Assembly (NCBI RefSeq): GCF_028421645.1
Contig: NZ_CP116887.1
Location: 3,474,001 to 3,538,000 of the forward strand
From: Aneurinibacillus sp. Ricciae_BoGa-3
GTDB taxonomy: Bacteria > Bacillota > Bacilli > Aneurinibacillales > Aneurinibacillaceae
Direction of reading: 5' to 3'
Length of the DNA: 64,000 bases
Shown: piece after piece, positions 27,594 to 35,550 of the stretch
Layout: each line of letters starts with the position of its first letter
How positions within the stretch are numbered: position 1 is the stretch's first letter
Translations under genes and position numbers: made by a program
The notes under the pieces: model-generated
Databases searched by the model: none
Told to the model about the DNA's origin: nothing
What the model saw: only the letters and a program-made list of their open reading frames with translations

Positions 27594-28511
27594 TTATTCA
27601 AAATAGAAGAGAATCAGCACAACTGAGAATCCATATAGAAGCACCGTTACAAGAATATGCCGGTCTTGAAACAGTACTTTCTCCGGCTTTCCTCCTTTGC
27701 CTTCCATATGAATTAAATACAAGTAACGAAACACGCCGTATAGTACAAAGACCAGCGTCCACATCAATTGAATCGTATGGCCGGAGGTGAAGGTAAATAA
27801 CGCATAGCTCATAATCGTGGCTGTCGTTACGATACTGTTAAATTGATTTAGCAAGTCTAGTGAATAAGAATCCAGCACTTTTCGATGCGAGCCTTTATTG
27901 GATTGCAGCAAATACAGCTCGTGTCTCCGTTTACTAATGGCCAGAAAAAGGGAAAGCAGGAGTGTACAGATCAAAAACCAAGGGGTAAGCTGCACGTTTA
28001 TAACCAGGCCGCCACCGATGGCACGAAACACAAATCCAGAAGCGATTATCAAGATGTCGAGAATGACAACATGCTTTAATTTAAACGAATAAGCCACATT
28101 CAAAGCAAAATAAACCAACAGTAATACAGCAAACAACGGGCTGAAGGTAAAAGCTGCTGCGAGAGAAAAAACAAGCAGTACTGTCCCCATGAATAATGCT
28201 CCGTATGGGTTAATAGCCCCCGATGCCATTGGTCGTTTGCATTTCTCCGGATGCTGGCGGTCCGCTTCCCGATCCACAAAGTCATTTAAAACATATACAC
28301 TGCTTGACACAAAGCAAAAAAGAAAGAAACCGATTATCGAATGAAACAGCATGTCCACGTTAGATTTTTTAATAGAAAAGATTAATGCAGCAAAAACCAG
28401 AATGTTTTTGGTCCACTGCCTGGGACGAAGCTGCTCGAAATACATAAGAGCCTGCGAAAACGAAAAGACTCTCTTCCTTTTGGTTTCCGCATTAACATTA
28501 GATATGTTCAT
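27594..28511 (-). CDS. polyprenyl-phosphate 5-phosphoribosyltransferase (UbiA family, DPPR-synthase type)
   Basis: A 305-residue UbiA prenyltransferase-fold protein with 8-9 TM helices. Diagnostic motifs: RPRQWTKN (29-36), the acidic NDFVDREADRQHP (76-88), RPMASG, and the second-half YSFKLKHV...LDILIIASGFVFRA followed by FLAISKRRHEL. This combination is that of mycobacterial Rv3806c-type enzymes, which add phosphoribose from PRPP to decaprenyl phosphate, and not of menaquinone or heme UbiA proteins. It is first in its operon, about 200 bases downstream of the shared 54-bp element. The product would be polyprenylphosphoryl-5-phosphoribose. No DprE1/DprE2 epimerase is seen, so ribose rather than arabinose is expected. 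Confidence 0.85.
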   Translation of the reverse strand: MNISNVNAETKRKRVFSFSQALMYFEQLRPRQWTKNILVFAALIFSIKKSNVDMLFHSIIGFFLFCFVSSSVYVLNDFVDREADRQHPEKCKRPMASGAINPYGALFMGTVLLVFSLAAAFTFSPLFAVLLLVYFALNVAYSFKLKHVVILDILIIASGFVFRAIGGGLVINVQLTPWFLICTLLLSLFLAISKRRHELYLLQSNKGSHRKVLDSYSLDLLNQFNSIVTTATIMSYALFTFTSGHTIQLMWTLVFVLYGVFRYLYLIHMEGKGGKPEKVLFQDRHILVTVLLYGFSVVLILFYFE

Positions 28512-28712
28512 TCATCAACCATCCTTTTCAGTCAGTTATGTACACAGAGGTCATCGTATGGCAGTCGAACAAGCCCTATTCTAGTAATTCGTTTCGTAAT
28601 TAAATCGCGAAATCGTAATGAAATGAAACGCCTCCTTTCCTTGTTCTGTGTAGGTAACACCATTCATAACATTCAATTGACCCGGTTTACTTCACCTAAT
28701 ATACCGTTAGTT

Positions 28713-28766
28713 TTTGACCATTCTGTGATCGTATATGAACATTTTTTAACCGCTTTGTAAAAGTTG
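28713..28766 (-). promoter_or_regulatory. shared 54-bp upstream element, copy 2
   Basis: Gap-free match (43 of 54) to 21114-21167, about 200 bases upstream of the UbiA-family gene and in the same relative orientation. It is the strongest recognisable feature of the 384-base divergent gap 28512-28895. The plus-strand gene at 28896 starts 130 bases to its right and could also be influenced. Confidence 0.7.
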
Positions 28767-28895
28767 AATGTTAGAAGAGCAATATGTACGCTGGATTTTA
28801 TTTGGAAAAAATAACTTGTTTATATCGTTTAAATTCGTGGTAAATGTTTTTCTGTTTACTATTTACGAATGCAGAAGAGAGAGGGGCAGAGTTAG

Positions 28896-29318
28896 ATGAT
28901 TACGTTAAATGAAGTTGGTACTCTCGAAATCTGTAATGAACACGGACTTCTAAGTATCAATAATGAACTGGAAAACGGAATATCAATAACTTATTATCGC
29001 GATGATATCGGGCTCTCATTGGTTGGACTTTATTCTATTAATGAAATTAAGGAATTTTTGCGCAATGAACGAAGCCATTTAATAAGTTCGAGCCGTCAAA
29101 CTAAGCTAGCAGGCAAAAAGAAAGTCCTTCAAACTTTTTTTAGTAAGGTGAATAGCTTAACAGGTGAAGAAGGTAATTACAGGGTAATCCTGTATGCGGA
29201 GGGTTTTATGTATCAGTTTCTGATGGCTAAAGAGGAATGGAATGAAATGGTTTTATTGATGACCAGGGGAGTCAATGGGGATAATACTATGAAAATTACG
29301 ATGCCATTAGAAAAATAG
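28896..29318 (+). CDS. hypothetical protein, 140 aa
   Basis: I do not recognise this small soluble protein. It begins with short beta-like segments (MITLNEVGTLEICNEHG), a central basic linker (SSSRQTKLAGKKK) and a second alternating beta/alpha part ending KITMPLEK. It has no signal peptide or TM helix and no cysteine motif. A weak purine-rich site (GAGGGGCAGAG) precedes the ATG, and a strong terminator follows, so it is a monocistronic gene. It is divergent from the UbiA operon and next to the shared upstream element. Regulatory protein is one possibility, without direct evidence. Confidence 0.65.
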   Translation: MITLNEVGTLEICNEHGLLSINNELENGISITYYRDDIGLSLVGLYSINEIKEFLRNERSHLISSSRQTKLAGKKKVLQTFFSKVNSLTGEEGNYRVILYAEGFMYQFLMAKEEWNEMVLLMTRGVNGDNTMKITMPLEK

Positions 29319-29331
29319 ACTTACATAAGAG

Positions 29332-29357
29332 AAGGAGTTCTTTTACAAGAACTCCTT
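29332..29357 (+). terminator. terminator after the 140-aa gene
   Basis: A perfect 11-base-pair stem (AAGGAGTTCTT / AAGAACTCCTT) with a TTAC loop is followed by TCAGTTTG. It may act in both directions, also ending the EamA gene. Confidence 0.85.
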
Positions 29358-29399
29358 TCAGTTTGTCGACTAATCATGCTTTCGTTTGCCCTTATACTC

Positions 29400-30296
29400 T
29401 TATGCTTCAAGCCTTTTCTCTGATGGAGGTTTAGGTAATTTGTTAAGTCGAAAATTACCTGATAAATATAATCCAGTAAACACAAAAAGAGAAGCAATCA
29501 CATCATATCTTGTAATCACCTCTCCCAATAGGATGGCAGATAAGACGTATCCTGCAATGGGCGTTAAAAATAACCAGATATTTGCTTTAACTGCATCTTG
29601 TTTAAGCAAATAAAACCAAAGAACCATAGCAAAGATTGAAACACCGAAGACCGACCACACCAGATACAATATCAAATTCTTATCCAATACAAAGGGTTTA
29701 CTTGATTCTAAAATCATAGAGGGTACGATTAATATAATTCCGCCGAATAGAACTTGCCACGTATTAATGACCAAACTAGGCAGTTGCAATTTTTCTTTTT
29801 GAAAATATACGCTGCCAATTGCCATGGAAACCATGCCAATCGTCAGTAAGAAAATCCCGCTTAATGTGGAATGACTGTTTTGAAGTAAGGGGTATGTTGC
29901 AATCATTAATCCGATTGCCGAAACAACCATTCCTATCCACTCTTTCCGTTGAATCGAGCGTTTCGCGAATAGGGAAGAAAGCAGCGCAACCAGAAACGGA
30001 TTAACCACTACAGCGAGATTAAAAAATCCTGAGGAAATTGTTTGCAACGCCCAAAAGCCACAACCAAGATACAGCGAAGTGTTAAATAACCCTAATAAGA
30101 TTAATGGCTTCCATTCTCGTTTTTTGGGCAGCGGATATTTCCCGCTTCTAAACCCATAAATATATAACATTAAGAAACTTCCTGCTAAAAGAAAACGGAT
30201 GGTCCCCATGGTTAACGGTGGCGACGACAGCAAGCCTATTTTCACAAAGACCGCTCCAGATGCCCATAGGATGGTAAACAACACACCGAAAAGCAC
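29400..30296 (-). CDS. EamA/DMT-family transporter
   Basis: About 298 residues, ten hydrophobic segments in two EamA repeats. I place the start at GTG 30296 because AGGAGG stands 9 bases upstream and the protein then begins directly with helix 1 (LFGVLFTILWASGAVF). An ATG 69 bases upstream would overlap the SDR gene and add a charged tail. Family members export amino acids, sugars or metabolites. It is the last gene of the run beginning with the zinc dehydrogenase at 32.1 kb; substrate unknown. Confidence 0.82.
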   Translation of the reverse strand: MLFGVLFTILWASGAVFVKIGLLSSPPLTMGTIRFLLAGSFLMLYIYGFRSGKYPLPKKREWKPLILLGLFNTSLYLGCGFWALQTISSGFFNLAVVVNPFLVALLSSLFAKRSIQRKEWIGMVVSAIGLMIATYPLLQNSHSTLSGIFLLTIGMVSMAIGSVYFQKEKLQLPSLVINTWQVLFGGIILIVPSMILESSKPFVLDKNLILYLVWSVFGVSIFAMVLWFYLLKQDAVKANIWLFLTPIAGYVLSAILLGEVITRYDVIASLFVFTGLYLSGNFRLNKLPKPPSEKRLEA

Positions 30297-30349
30297 GCAC
30301 TCACTCCTCCTCTCGACGCTTCTAAATCCATGTCTGACGCCTCGTTCAA

Positions 30350-31111
30350 TTATCTTCCTAACCATCCGCCATCTACAGCCAGTAAGTGACCATGCACATA
30401 GTTTGAGGCATCTGAAGCTAAAAACACAACCGTTCCTTTGAAATCATCCGGCTCCCCCCAGCGGCCAGCGGGAATCCGTTCAAGAATTTGAGAGCTTCGG
30501 ACAGGGTCCCGAATTAAAGCCGTATTCATGTCGGTTGCTACATAACCGGGAACGATGGCATTGACATTGACGTTATGTTTCGCCCATTCGTTTGCCAGTG
30601 CCTTGGTCAGCTGTGCTACTGCACCCTTTGCTGCGGCATAAGCAGGCACGGTGAACCCACCCTGGATCGACAGAAGCGATGCTGTATTTATAATTTTCCC
30701 CCTCCCTCTTGCAACCATATGGCGGCCCGCCTGCTGGCATAATATCCAGACGGTTTTTAAATTGATGTGTAGGACATCGTCCCAGTCGGATTCCGCAAAA
30801 TCGACGGAAGGAGCGCGGCGCTGAATGCCTGCGTTGTTGATTAAGATATCCAGGGCGCCAAACTGAGAGACAACGCTTGGAATGGCTTCTTTAACTTGAT
30901 CCATCCTTTCTAAATTGCAGGGGATGATACAACATTTTCTTCCCAGTTTCTCGATGTCTTCCTTAAGCTGCGTTTGTTCCGGCGATCGCTGGAGAAGAGC
31001 AAGATCCGCACCAGCCTCGGCTAATGCTAAAGCCATCGACCGGCCTATTCCGCGGGTGGCGCCAGATATAGCTGCTACTTTACCGTCCAGGCTAAATAAA
31101 TCCTGTGTCAT
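30350..31111 (-). CDS. SDR oxidoreductase, KduD/gluconate-5-dehydrogenase type
   Basis: A 253-residue classical short-chain dehydrogenase: nucleotide motif SGATRGIG (residues 16-23), NNAG near 90, active-site Ser in NTASL, YAAAKG, and the C-terminal VDGGWLGR. Closest in style to 2-deoxy-D-gluconate 3-dehydrogenase (KduD) and related sugar-acid dehydrogenases. It sits 18 bases after a zinc dehydrogenase within a sugar-acid island, suggesting oxidation or reduction of a keto-sugar acid. Confidence 0.85.
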   Translation of the reverse strand: MTQDLFSLDGKVAAISGATRGIGRSMALALAEAGADLALLQRSPEQTQLKEDIEKLGRKCCIIPCNLERMDQVKEAIPSVVSQFGALDILINNAGIQRRAPSVDFAESDWDDVLHINLKTVWILCQQAGRHMVARGRGKIINTASLLSIQGGFTVPAYAAAKGAVAQLTKALANEWAKHNVNVNAIVPGYVATDMNTALIRDPVRSSQILERIPAGRWGEPDDFKGTVVFLASDASNYVHGHLLAVDGGWLGR

Positions 31112-31129
31112 GATAAATAACTCCTTTCT

Positions 31130-32149
31130 TTAAAGTTGGAACAGCACTTTCAAGGAAGCATTTGAGTCTTCCATTAAGTGAAATCCCTCGTGAATCTGTT
31201 CAAGTGGAAGAAGATGTGAAATAATCGGCGATACATCAATGGTTCCATCCCTCATAAGCACAATGGCTTTTTTAAAGTCATCGTTTGAATAGCACCTCGT
31301 TGTTGTTAAAGATATTTCCCGAAAGTGCATCGCTGCTAAATCAATGGTGGGCGCTTGTTTGAAAACGCTGACTACCACAATTTGGCCTTGAATTTTAACC
31401 GTTTCAATCATTTGCTTCGCCGTTATTTGGTTACCGGCCACCTCAAAGACGATATCTGCTCCAACGCCGCCAGTAAGACTGGCAACCTCGTCCGTGACAC
31501 TGGCATGTTTGGCATCTAGTACAGTAAACCCAAGCTGCTTCGCTTTTTCCAAGCGGTAAGGGCTGATATCAGAAATAATAATTTGGTGGGCTCCACCCTG
31601 CCTTGCGACTAAGGCGGTAAGCAGCCCAATAGGACCGGCCCCCAAAATCACAACATTGTCCCCCAGCTTGAGGTTGGAGCGGCGAACCGTATGCACCGCC
31701 ACGGCAACCGGTTCTGTCACAGCGGCATGGATGTCTGACAGTTTATCTGGTATGCGGTGAAGCCGATGAAGCGGAACAGCCGCATATTCGGCAAATCCCC
31801 CGCTTTGGTCAATACCTATAAGCCTTAGTGTTTTGCATACATGAAATTGTCCTGCCGCACAGGCTTCGCATTCGCCGCAGCTTAAAGTCGGCTCTATCAC
31901 AACACGATCGCCCGGGGCAAAAGAGGAGGCGCCTCTGATCTCCTCTATCACTCCGCTAAATTCGTGACCCATGGCCAGAGGAGCCCGGGCTCTGGGATGC
32001 TTTCCAAAATAAATCATCATATCGGTGCCGCAAATTCCGGCATAAGCTATCCGAATGAGAGCCTCCCCTTCACCTGCTACGGGCTTCGCCACTTTGTCCG
32101 CCGCTACAGTTCTTTCACCCAGATATAGCCCTGCTCGCATTTCGGTCAT
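31130..32149 (-). CDS. zinc-dependent medium-chain sugar (alcohol) dehydrogenase
   Basis: 339 residues. Catalytic zinc ligands are in YAGICGTD and GHEFSG, the structural zinc site CGECEACAAGQFHVC is complete, and GAGPIGLL binds NAD. The ATG at 32149 has GGGAGG 7 bases upstream; the TTG at 32155 is disfavoured. It resembles sorbitol/threonine/galactitol-type dehydrogenases that oxidise secondary hydroxyls of polyols. It is separated from the Liv-type operon by a terminator and probably forms its own unit with the SDR and EamA genes. Confidence 0.86.
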   Translation of the reverse strand: MTEMRAGLYLGERTVAADKVAKPVAGEGEALIRIAYAGICGTDMMIYFGKHPRARAPLAMGHEFSGVIEEIRGASSFAPGDRVVIEPTLSCGECEACAAGQFHVCKTLRLIGIDQSGGFAEYAAVPLHRLHRIPDKLSDIHAAVTEPVAVAVHTVRRSNLKLGDNVVILGAGPIGLLTALVARQGGAHQIIISDISPYRLEKAKQLGFTVLDAKHASVTDEVASLTGGVGADIVFEVAGNQITAKQMIETVKIQGQIVVVSVFKQAPTIDLAAMHFREISLTTTRCYSNDDFKKAIVLMRDGTIDVSPIISHLLPLEQIHEGFHLMEDSNASLKVLFQL

Positions 32150-32177
32150 TGTCAATCCTCCCCATTAATTATGTAAG

Positions 32178-32210
32178 CAAAAAAAACGCTCGATATGAGC
32201 GCTTTTTTAC
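32178..32210 (-). terminator. terminator after the Liv-type ABC operon
   Basis: A GC-containing stem around GCTC/GAGC with long A and T flanks begins at the LivF stop. On the minus strand it is followed by at least seven T. Confidence 0.85.
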
Positions 32211-32917
32211 CCTCCTAAATAAGCTGCTTTTACTTCAGGGTTGCTCATTAAATTACTGGCTTGATCCTCCAAAACGATCTTTCCATGCGCGATAACGTAC
32301 CCGCGGTCAGCAATTTCCAACGCCATGGAAGCATTTTGTTCCACCAGCAATATGGTAATTCCCTGTTTTTTGATTTCCTCAAGCGCGTTAAATACCTGAT
32401 CCACCAGCACGGGGGATAAGCCAAGGGAAGGCTCATCAAGCAGCAGTACCTTTGGTTTTGCCATAAGGGCTCTTCCAATGGCAACCATCTGCTGTTCGCC
32501 CCCGCTCATACTCCAGCCTAACTGGTTATCCCGCTGTTTTAGTTTCGGGAATAAATGATAGACTTTCTCTAACTCTTCTTCATAGCTTTGCTTGCCTTTG
32601 GTCCGCCAGGCAATCGTTCCAAGCTCCAGGTTCTCGCGTACGGTAAGTCCAGGAAATACCCGTCTGCCTTCTGGTACATGGGCAATCCCCTTACGCACAA
32701 TGTCTTCTGCCGCTTTATTTTCAATGTTTTCTCCCAACAATGTCACGTTTCCGCCCTGGACTTTTTGCAAGCCTGAAATGACGCGCAACGTGGTCGTCTT
32801 GCCCGCTCCATTGCTCCCAATTAAGGTGATCAATTCACCCTCTTCGACATTTATCGAAATACCATCCAGCACCTGTGTCGGTCCATAAGACGTTGAAATG
32901 TTCGTTAGATTAAGCAT
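32207..32917 (-). CDS. livF: branched-chain amino acid-type ABC ATPase (LivF)
   Basis: A 236-residue ATPase with Walker A GSNGAGKTT, signature MSGGEQQM and Walker B LLLDEPSLGL. LivF pairs with LivG in HAAT-family importers of branched-chain amino acids, amides or urea, and sometimes aromatic acids. It overlaps the livG stop by 8 bases. In this sugar-acid setting the substrate may not be an amino acid. Confidence 0.9.
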   Translation of the reverse strand: MLNLTNISTSYGPTQVLDGISINVEEGELITLIGSNGAGKTTTLRVISGLQKVQGGNVTLLGENIENKAAEDIVRKGIAHVPEGRRVFPGLTVRENLELGTIAWRTKGKQSYEEELEKVYHLFPKLKQRDNQLGWSMSGGEQQMVAIGRALMAKPKVLLLDEPSLGLSPVLVDQVFNALEEIKKQGITILLVEQNASMALEIADRGYVIAHGKIVLEDQASNLMSNPEVKAAYLGG

Positions 32918-33680
32918 GCTTTCGACCCTTTCCTAAGTACGCTTCGATAACGGTCGCATCGTTTTGTATTTCCTGCGGGGTGCCATTGGCAATCTTCTTG
33001 CCAAAGTTAATCACCGTAATTTCCTCAGCAAGCCGCATGACCAATCGCATGTCGTGTTCGATAAGCAACACGGTTACACCCTGCTCTGGCAGTTTCCGAA
33101 CGAATTGCTCGAGTTCATCACTCTCCGTGGGGTTTAAGCCTGCCGCCGGTTCATCGAGCAGAAGCAGTTTTGGCTTGGAAATTAATCCCCTCGCTACTTC
33201 TAGCCATTTCTGCTTTCCATAAGGAAGAGATTTGGTTTGCATATCTCTTAATGTCCATAAGCCAACCTCATGTAAAAGGTGTTCTGCTATTTCTTTTGCC
33301 TGCTTTTCTGCCTTATGGTGCGAGGGCGTCCGAAACATGCTGGATACAAAGGAATTGCCGATTTCGTTGTGCAGGCCAATTAATAGATTGTCCAGCACCG
33401 TTAAATTTTTAAATAGGCGCAAATTCTGAAATGTTCTTGATATTCCTAAATGGGACAGGGTTGAAGATTTCTTGCCCTGAATTTCCTGTTCATTTAATAA
33501 AATTTTGCCGGATGTAGGCCGATAAAAACCGCTAATCACGTTAATAAGCGTTGATTTGCCGGCACCGTTCGGGCCAATCAGTGCATGTATCTGCCCTGGC
33601 TGAATCGACATGGATACTTCGTTAACGGCAGTAAGTCCGCCGAACTTCATTGTTATATCCTGCGTTGTCAGTAAACTCAT
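32910..33680 (-). CDS. livG: branched-chain amino acid-type ABC ATPase (LivG)
   Basis: A 256-residue ATPase: Walker A GPNGAGKST, Walker B LLLDEPAAGLN, and the LivG C-terminal extension ending AYLGKGRKHA. The usual LSGG signature is degenerate here: the stretch before LEVARGLI reads KSLPYGKQKW, so SYGxQ-type family variation is seen. It overlaps livM by 4 bases (ATGA), implying coupled translation. Confidence 0.9.
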   Translation of the reverse strand: MSLLTTQDITMKFGGLTAVNEVSMSIQPGQIHALIGPNGAGKSTLINVISGFYRPTSGKILLNEQEIQGKKSSTLSHLGISRTFQNLRLFKNLTVLDNLLIGLHNEIGNSFVSSMFRTPSHHKAEKQAKEIAEHLLHEVGLWTLRDMQTKSLPYGKQKWLEVARGLISKPKLLLLDEPAAGLNPTESDELEQFVRKLPEQGVTVLLIEHDMRLVMRLAEEITVINFGKKIANGTPQEIQNDATVIEAYLGKGRKHA

Positions 33681-34657
33681 ACGACTCCCCCCTTATTAGG
33701 GCTGGTTGGGTTTACGGTAAAGCCGGTTTCTTTTTTCTTTGTTTGAAGCAATAGATTGAATACGGGCACGATTCCCTGTGGCAGGAAGGTAACAATGAAG
33801 AAGATACCTAACCCATAAATGGCCATGTAATAATCCTGCACAGGCCTTAGGATTTCCGGCAAGAAAGTAACGATGAAAGATCCCACTACAGGACCGAATA
33901 ATGTTCCGGATCCCCCAAGAAGCGTCATGGTAAATAACTGTATCGATTCATCAAAAGAAAACGTGTCCGGACTGATATAGTTAGAGAATTGGGCGTATAA
34001 GGCGCCTGCAAATCCTCCATATATCGCACTGAGTACAAAAGCAACGACTTTTGTTTTCGTCAAATCAATACCTGAACTGGAAGCGGCTGTTTCATCTTCA
34101 CGAATGGCCAGGAATGCTCGGCCAAATTTGGACTTTAAAATATTCCGCTGTATTAGGTATAGGAGAAGCGTGACGACTAAAGCAACATAGAAAAATGACA
34201 AGGGCGAATCGGCTTTAAACGAACCTATCGCAAGCGGCGGTATACCGTTAACGCCTTGAGCTCCATGGGTGAATTTTGTGTTTTGCAGGAGAGCCTGCAG
34301 CACAAATGTAAATCCAATAGTCGCCATGGCCAGATAGTGGCCTTTTAGTTTTAAGGCAGGAACACCGAGGAGCACGCCAAAAATAGCAGAAATCACAATG
34401 ACAGCTATCCAAGTGAGAAAAGGCGGCCAACCATAATCTACTGAAAGCAGAGCTGCCGTATACGCGCCTATGCCTAGAAAAGCCGCCTGAGCAAAAGAGA
34501 TATAGCCTGTAAACCCATAAATAAAGTTGATGCCAATCGCTGCTACCGTAAAAATGACCCCGTATACAAGCAACTGAATATAGTAATTATTTGGCATAAG
34601 CAGAGGAGAAATGGCTAAGACGATCAAAAACAGTAGAGGCAGTATTTTTCGAAGCAT
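33677..34657 (-). CDS. livM: HAAT-family ABC permease (LivM)
   Basis: A 326-residue permease with 8-9 TM segments and the LivM motifs GYTGYISFAQAAFLGIGAY-like near residue 50, AIREDETAASSSGID and LGGSGTLFGPVVG. It forms a heterodimer with LivH. It begins 15 bases after the LivH stop with GGAGGG upstream. Confidence 0.9.
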   Translation of the reverse strand: MLRKILPLLFLIVLAISPLLMPNNYYIQLLVYGVIFTVAAIGINFIYGFTGYISFAQAAFLGIGAYTAALLSVDYGWPPFLTWIAVIVISAIFGVLLGVPALKLKGHYLAMATIGFTFVLQALLQNTKFTHGAQGVNGIPPLAIGSFKADSPLSFFYVALVVTLLLYLIQRNILKSKFGRAFLAIREDETAASSSGIDLTKTKVVAFVLSAIYGGFAGALYAQFSNYISPDTFSFDESIQLFTMTLLGGSGTLFGPVVGSFIVTFLPEILRPVQDYYMAIYGLGIFFIVTFLPQGIVPVFNLLLQTKKKETGFTVNPTSPNKGGVV

Positions 34658-34672
34658 ATTATCGTCCCTCCG

Positions 34673-35539
34673 TTACACTTTATCCGCGATTTTTTCTTTA
34701 AAGATTCCTTCAGGACGAACCGCCAGGAAGAGAATTAGCACTAAAAACACAAACGCATCCTTAAAAGTGGAAGAGATATAGCCTGCCCCAAATGTTTCAA
34801 TCACACCAAGCAGAAGCCCGCCAAAAATGGCCCCTTTTACGCTGTTAAATCCTCCAATAATGGCGGCCGCAAATGCTTTAAGCGATAAACTTCCGCCCAT
34901 ATCCGGCGAAACAAAATAGATAGGCGCCACCAGGAATCCGGCGATAGCTGTCAATGCGGCACTATACATAAATGTGAATGAAATCATGCGGTTTACACGG
35001 ATGCCCATTAGCTTCGAGGCTTCCTGGTCTTGGGCAGTAGCCCGCATCATTTTGCCGACCAGCGTTCTATTAAAGAAAATATCCTGTAAAATCACCAATA
35101 TCACAGTGACAACAATAATCAGTATGTTTTGGGGAAGCAGGTGAACGCCGGCGACTGTGAACGTATCGCCACCAAAGGGGGATGGGAGATTAGTTGGCTG
35201 CGGCCCCCAAATATTTCGGGCAACGTTTTTCAGGAAAACACTTATGCCTATTGTCGCAATAGCGATCGTAATAAAAGGTTTATTTTGCAGCGGCTGATAG
35301 ACTGTTTTTTGAAAAACCCACCCAAACACGAGCATCAGAAGAATGGAAAAAAGATAAGCCCAGAAAAGCGGAAGATGCATGCTAACGCTGGCCGTCACCG
35401 TGAAATAAGCGCCAAGCATAACCCATTCACCCTGTGAAAAGTTAACCACATTGACCGCGTTTGACACGAGAACAAAACCGAGGGCTACGAGCGCATAAAT
35501 CGCGCCCATAGCCAGCCCATTCATAAGTAACTGTACCAA
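34673..35539 (-). CDS. livH: HAAT-family ABC permease (LivH)
   Basis: A 288-residue permease with about eight TM segments: MNGLAMGAIYALVALGF at the N-terminus, NFSQGEWVMLGAY and the conserved DQEASKLMGI loop. The start is a TTG at 35539, 6-7 bases after GGAGGG, with no nearer ATG before the first helix. It follows the binding protein by 11 bases. Confidence 0.9.
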   Translation of the reverse strand: MVQLLMNGLAMGAIYALVALGFVLVSNAVNVVNFSQGEWVMLGAYFTVTASVSMHLPLFWAYLFSILLMLVFGWVFQKTVYQPLQNKPFITIAIATIGISVFLKNVARNIWGPQPTNLPSPFGGDTFTVAGVHLLPQNILIIVVTVILVILQDIFFNRTLVGKMMRATAQDQEASKLMGIRVNRMISFTFMYSAALTAIAGFLVAPIYFVSPDMGGSLSLKAFAAAIIGGFNSVKGAIFGGLLLGVIETFGAGYISSTFKDAFVFLVLILFLAVRPEGIFKEKIADKV

Positions 35540-35550
35540 GTTGGTCCCTC

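Noticed and set aside
23561..28511. Full decaprenyl-arabinose pathway as in mycobacteria
   Set aside because: No DprE1 or DprE2-like oxidoreductase is present in or near the operon; ribose as the carried sugar is the safer reading.
29400..30365. ATG at 30365 as start of the EamA gene
   Set aside because: It overlaps the SDR gene and adds a charged tail before helix 1, whereas the GTG at 30296 has AGGAGG 9 bases upstream.
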